Source: an uncultured bacterium
Lineage (GTDB): Bacteria > Bacteroidota > Bacteroidia > Bacteroidales > Marinifilaceae
Assembly (NCBI GenBank): GCA_905215395.1
Contig: CAJMQA010000022.1
Span: 1 to 19,485 of the forward strand
Length of the DNA stretch: 19,485 nt
Reading direction: 5' to 3'
Shown here piece by piece: positions 16,364 through 19,485 of this stretch. Positions within the stretch are counted from its first letter, which is position 1, and every line of letters begins with the position of its first letter. The notes beneath the pieces are model-generated. The model had not been told where the DNA came from. It ran no database searches and worked only from the letters and a program-made list of their open reading frames with translations. Position numbers and translations under genes: made by a program.

Positions 16364-16394
16364 TTCTCTTTGCATAAGATAAGCGACGCTTCAA

Positions 16395-16429
16395 CAAAGC
16401 CCGAACAAGTTTGGCTTTGTATCGGGCTT
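16395..16429 (+). terminator. Hairpin after the propeller pseudogene, possible terminator
   Basis: Two mutually exclusive perfect 8-bp stems can form: ACAAAGCC (16395-16402) with GGCTTTGT (16413-16420), or AAGCCCGA (16397-16404) with TCGGGCTT (16422-16429). The second is followed by a short T-containing stretch. It lies between the pseudogene end and the ABC-F start and overlaps the ABC-F promoter. Confidence 0.45.
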
Positions 16430-16441
16430 GTATTATCTTTG
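16410..16441 (+). promoter_or_regulatory. Bacteroidota-type promoter for the ABC-F gene
   Basis: TTTG at 16410-16413 (-33 box) and TATCTTTG at 16434-16441 (-7 box) are separated by 20 nt, matching the TTTG-N19/20-TAnnTTTG consensus of the housekeeping sigma factor. Transcription would start near 16448, giving a leader of about 20-25 nt before the ATG at 16471. Confidence 0.75.
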
Positions 16442-16470
16442 CGAGCCAAATGATAAACATGATATAACCC

Positions 16471-18114
16471 ATGATTTCAGCAGATGCACTCACAGTAGAG
16501 TTCGGAGACAGAGTACTTTTTAAAGACATTTCTTTCCAGATCAATGAGAAGGACCGTATAGCCCTCATGGGCAAAAACGGTGCAGGTAAATCTACTTTGC
16601 TTAAAATTCTTTCAGGGCAAAGAAAACCAACCCGGGGAAATGTAACTATCCCCAAAGATACAGTTGTCGCTTACCTTCCTCAACATCTGATGACTGAAGA
16701 CGGACGGACTGTCTTTGAAGAGGCTTCTCAAGCCTTTGCGCATTTGTTTGCCATGGAAAAACAGATCGAAGATCTGAACCGCCAATTGACGGAACGCACC
16801 GACTATGATTCTCCGGAATATTTCAAGCTGATAGAAGATGTTTCTGCTTTAAGTGAAAAATATTACAGCATCGACCTAACCCATTTTGAAGCAGATGTCG
16901 AAAAGATCCTGATCGGACTGGGATTCAAACGGGAAGAACTACATCGCCCGACCAGTGATTTCAGCGGAGGCTGGCGGATGCGCATCGAACTGGCTAAAAT
17001 GCTGTTGAAAAATCCGGACGTTCTCTTGTTAGACGAGCCGACCAATCATCTGGATATTGATTCTATCCAATGGTTGGAAGATTTTCTGATCAGCAATGGA
17101 AAAGCTGTCGTAGTGATCTCGCATGATAAAACCTTTATCGATAATATTACCACCCGGACCATAGAGGTCACTATGGGGCGTATCTATGATTACAAGGTGA
17201 ATTATTCCAAATACCTGGAATTGCGCAAGGAGCGGCGTGCCCAGCAACAAAAAGCCTATGATGAACAACAAAAAATGATTGCCGAAACTAAAGAGTTTAT
17301 CGAGCGCTTCAAAGGGACCTACTCCAAAACCTTACAGGTACAATCCCGGGTAAAAATGCTGGAAAAGCTGGAACTAGTAGAAGTAGACGAAGAAGATACC
17401 TCAGCTTTGCGGCTGAAATTTCCTCCCTCTCCCCGCTCCGGAAATTACCCCGTCATCGCCCAAGAGTTGTCAAAACGTTACGGTGAACACGAAGTATTCA
17501 ATAACGCCGGTTTTACCATCCACAGAGGTGAAAAAGTAGCCTTTGTCGGACGGAACGGTGAAGGAAAATCCACCCTGGTAAAATGTATTATGGGAGAAAT
17601 TACGGACTATACCGGAACCCTGACTTTGGGTCATAATGTGCAAATCGGCTATTTCGCCCAGAATCAAGCTTCCTTGCTGGATGAAAACCTGACCGTATTT
17701 CAAACCGTCGACGATGTAACCCCATTGGAACTGAAAAGCAATACGAAAAATTTATTGGGGGCTTTTATGTTCAGCGGTGACGATATCGACAAAAAAGTAA
17801 AAGTCCTCTCCGGAGGAGAACGTACCCGTCTGGCGATGATCCGTCTGCTCTTGCAACCGGTAAACCTGTTGATTCTGGATGAACCGACCAATCATCTGGA
17901 CCTGAAAACCAAGGATATCCTGAAAAATGCCCTGCTGGATTTTGACGGTACACTGATTGTCGTTTCGCACGACCGGGATTTTCTGAACGGTCTGGTCCAG
18001 AAAGTATATGAATTCGGAAACCGGAAAGTGACTGAACATCTGGAAGACATCAACGGTTTCCTGCAAAAGAAAAAAATGGAAAACTTAAGGGAAATAGAAA
18101 GTAGCAAAAGATAA
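16471..18114 (+). CDS. ABC-F family ATPase (ribosome-associated type)
   Basis: A 547-residue protein with two ABC ATPase domains and no membrane segments, so a soluble ABC-F translation factor rather than a transporter. Domain 1: Walker A GKNGAGKST (34-42, within LMGKNGAGKST), signature FSGGW (164-168), Walker B LLLDEP (185-190) with catalytic E189, and switch His218. Domain 2: Walker A GRNGEGKST (360-368), signature LSGGE (446-450), Walker B LILDEP (467-472), and His500. Between them (about 240-310) is a charged helical linker (ELRKERRAQQQKAYDEQQKM) in the position of the P-site tRNA interaction motif. The family rescues or remodels ribosomes, and some members give antibiotic resistance; this one has the look of a housekeeping member. 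Own promoter upstream, hairpin overlapping its stop, convergent with a TlpA-like gene. Confidence 0.95.
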   Translation: MISADALTVEFGDRVLFKDISFQINEKDRIALMGKNGAGKSTLLKILSGQRKPTRGNVTIPKDTVVAYLPQHLMTEDGRTVFEEASQAFAHLFAMEKQIEDLNRQLTERTDYDSPEYFKLIEDVSALSEKYYSIDLTHFEADVEKILIGLGFKREELHRPTSDFSGGWRMRIELAKMLLKNPDVLLLDEPTNHLDIDSIQWLEDFLISNGKAVVVISHDKTFIDNITTRTIEVTMGRIYDYKVNYSKYLELRKERRAQQQKAYDEQQKMIAETKEFIERFKGTYSKTLQVQSRVKMLEKLELVEVDEEDTSALRLKFPPSPRSGNYPVIAQELSKRYGEHEVFNNAGFTIHRGEKVAFVGRNGEGKSTLVKCIMGEITDYTGTLTLGHNVQIGYFAQNQASLLDENLTVFQTVDDVTPLELKSNTKNLLGAFMFSGDDIDKKVKVLSGGERTRLAMIRLLLQPVNLLILDEPTNHLDLKTKDILKNALLDFDGTLIVVSHDRDFLNGLVQKVYEFGNRKVTEHLEDINGFLQKKKMENLREIESSKR

Positions 18115-18136
18115 ATTCCCGGAATACCGGGAATTT
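18113..18136. terminator. Bidirectional terminator hairpin between convergent genes
   Basis: AAATTCCCGG (18113-18122) and CCGGGAATTT (18127-18136) form a perfect 10-bp stem with a 4-nt AATA loop, flanked by T-rich sequence on the plus strand (CCTTTATTTTA). It begins within the ABC-F stop codon, and the convergent TlpA-like gene ends at 18154, so it can serve both. Confidence 0.8.
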
Positions 18137-18153
18137 ACCTTTATTTTACAAGA

Positions 18154-19284
18154 TTATTGAATCCATTTTTCCAACTCAGGGATAATCTCCTTTTGCCGGA
18201 AATCCTTGGCCAGAATTTTTCCATCCGGATCAACTAATACAGTATGCGGAATCCCTTTGATACAGTATCGGTCCATCACGTCATCTCCCTTTTGAAGCAT
18301 CAGGTGGTGCCAGTAACTTTGATCTTCATGGATGGCGTCCACCCAATTCTTTTTAAAACGGTCGGATGAGATGCCCAATACAGTCAGTTTCTCTTTTCCG
18401 AAATACTCCAAAGCAGCCTTTAACCAGGGAGTCTCTTCACGGCACCAATGGCAATAGGAATTCCAAAAATCCAAAATGACATACTGTCCGCGCAGATCAC
18501 TTAACTTCAAGGGTTGATCCAGAGTATCCAATCCCTGTATTTCGGGGGCAATCGCTCCGATGGCACAACCGGCGTAATCATTCAGCTTCTGTTTCATCTT
18601 ATCTGCATAAACGCAGTTCTGCACTTCAGGAGCAAAAGTTGAAATATACTGCCGCTCCTGTTCCACCCTCTCCAGAGTCGGAAAAGAAGAGCGGTTAAAA
18701 ATCCGGGTATAATAGATGTAAGCCCCAAACGGAGAATTTTTATGGGCATCCGCCCATTTTTGAGCCACTTTCCGTTTATTCTGCTCTCCTTTCTCATAAT
18801 AAGGAATCGACTCCTCTTTAATCCTGGCCATCTCTTCCCGGTTATCAGCAGCCCGGGCTACATAAAAAAGCTGATCCAGAGAATCACTAATCCGTTTATA
18901 GATTGCAATTTCCTCTTCTTCCAAATACTTCCGGTACAAAGCATCGGATGCAGATCCCCGGACTTCCCAAATGATTTTCTCATCGGCACTTTCCCCCTGC
19001 ACCACCTGAATCTTTCCAGGTTCAATAAAAAGACCTCCTGCTTTGTCTCCCGCCTTCAAATAATAAAGCTGGGGAGTAAGGCTGTCAAACCTCATACTGA
19101 ACTTTCCATTCACTACGACAACCGAATCAATGGGTTTCAGACTTCCATAATATTCACTGAGCACCTCACAAAGATACACCCGGCTGACATTTGCATCCTT
19201 CAGACTACCTTCAATGATAGTCTTCCCGGACTGGCAAGCAGACAGCAGCAAGCAAAAACCCAATATTTTATTTAATTTCCACAT
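18154..19284 (-). CDS. TlpA-like thiol-disulfide oxidoreductase lipoprotein with DUF4369 domain
   Basis: A 376-residue lipoprotein of the cell envelope. The signal is MWKLNKILGFCLLLSAC with lipid cysteine 17. Residues about 20-110 fit DUF4369 (TIIEGSLKDANVSRVYLCEV, PIDSVVVVNGKFSMRF), then comes a charged helical spacer, and about 242-376 is a thioredoxin-fold TlpA/AhpC domain (APEIQGLDTLDQPLKLSDLR). The active site is CHWC at 278-281 in FWNSYCHWCREETPWL, and the cis-proline is P346 in KGIPHTVLVDPDG. Such proteins reduce or isomerise disulfides, or cytochrome cysteines, in the periplasm; the substrate is unknown. The start has an A/T-rich upstream region and lies 10 bp after the end of a minus-strand remnant, so it may have been co-transcribed with that gene. 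Confidence 0.93.
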   Translation of the reverse strand: MWKLNKILGFCLLLSACQSGKTIIEGSLKDANVSRVYLCEVLSEYYGSLKPIDSVVVVNGKFSMRFDSLTPQLYYLKAGDKAGGLFIEPGKIQVVQGESADEKIIWEVRGSASDALYRKYLEEEEIAIYKRISDSLDQLFYVARAADNREEMARIKEESIPYYEKGEQNKRKVAQKWADAHKNSPFGAYIYYTRIFNRSSFPTLERVEQERQYISTFAPEVQNCVYADKMKQKLNDYAGCAIGAIAPEIQGLDTLDQPLKLSDLRGQYVILDFWNSYCHWCREETPWLKAALEYFGKEKLTVLGISSDRFKKNWVDAIHEDQSYWHHLMLQKGDDVMDRYCIKGIPHTVLVDPDGKILAKDFRQKEIIPELEKWIQ

Positions 19285-19294
19285 AATTATTTTT

Positions 19295-19485
19295 TTACAA
19301 AAACAGAATATCTTTTATCTTTCCGAATCCGGAATGGATTTGAGTAGAAGGATATTTTCCATCACTATCCACTTTTCCTTAATTAGTCAGATTCAGAATA
19401 ACTGCCTCCCCATGCCCATCTGAAGTCTCAAGTGCAATACCTAGGCTCCGGTGCGGCAGATGTCCATATTCCTGGTGTTTCTCAT
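19295..19485 (-). pseudogene. C-terminal piece of an unidentified gene with an in-frame stop
   Basis: Entering from the window edge, one minus-strand frame reads EKHQEYGHLPHRSLGIALET, then SDGHGEAVILNLTN, to a TAA at 19379-19381. The same frame then continues GKVDSDGKYPSTQIHSGFGK and IKDILFL to a second TAA at 19295-19297. Protein-like composition on both sides of the first stop suggests a gene interrupted by a nonsense codon, or a gene ending at 19379. I do not recognise the family. It is directly upstream of the TlpA-like lipoprotein gene. Confidence 0.4.

Noticed and set aside
16450..16467. Five-codon leader reading frame (MINMI) ending just before the ABC-F start
   Set aside because: It would begin at the very 5' end of the predicted transcript and has no visible ribosome site; such short frames occur by chance.
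16471..18114. ABC-F gene as an antibiotic resistance determinant
   Set aside because: No extended linker or known resistance-type signature could be recognised by eye, and the compact 547-residue form fits a housekeeping member; I cannot decide further without a phylogeny.

Overview
The window is bacterial and looks like Bacteroidota, order Bacteroidales. The support is an ECF sigma factor followed by a FecR anti-sigma gene (twice), a TonB-dependent receptor with N-terminal STN and carboxypeptidase-regulatory-like domains, DUF4876 and DUF6850 proteins, a DUF4369/TlpA lipoprotein, and -7 elements of the TAnnTTTG type. Moderate GC and gene content would suit an Odoribacter- or Butyricimonas-like gut commensal, but the genus is a guess. 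I found no rRNA, tRNA, CRISPR array or transposase.

Region 1 (1-3752, minus strand) is a damaged ECF/FecR locus: an intact sigma gene (3174-3752) and a FecR gene cut by the window edge (1-795). Between them lie a truncated TPR-type exported protein (2543-3001) and a TonB-dependent receptor remnant (1172-2575) that carries frameshifts and apparent internal deletions. This remnant block is bracketed by two copies of a 65-bp direct repeat. The gene-free stretch 796-1171 holds one of those copies and an inverted pair of 9-bp tandem-repeat arrays.

Region 2 (3858-16363) is an intact-looking regulated operon on the minus strand. In transcription order it is ECF sigma (15339-14779), FecR (14699-13569), TonB-dependent receptor (13490-10419), DUF4876 lipoprotein (10380-9118), DUF6850 outer-membrane protein (9016-7454) and an M16 zinc peptidase (7447-4701) broken by one frameshift. 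A substrate receptor, a surface lipoprotein, an outer-membrane barrel and a periplasmic M16 protease under sigma/FecR control resemble the logic of the proteobacterial Fus and YddB-PqqL systems, in which a TonB receptor imports a polypeptide and an M16 protease cuts it. I infer a protein or peptide uptake system here. The operon is bracketed by two direct copies of a six-bladed beta-propeller lipoprotein gene, each divergent from a sigma gene. Both copies are pseudogenes, and their internal deletions are complementary: joined at a shared FWK-x-ED motif they rebuild one protein of about 376 residues.

Region 3 (16395-19485) is more ordinary: an ABC-F ATPase with a good Bacteroidota promoter, a shared terminator hairpin, a convergent TlpA-like lipoprotein, and the last part of an unidentified minus-strand reading frame with an internal stop.
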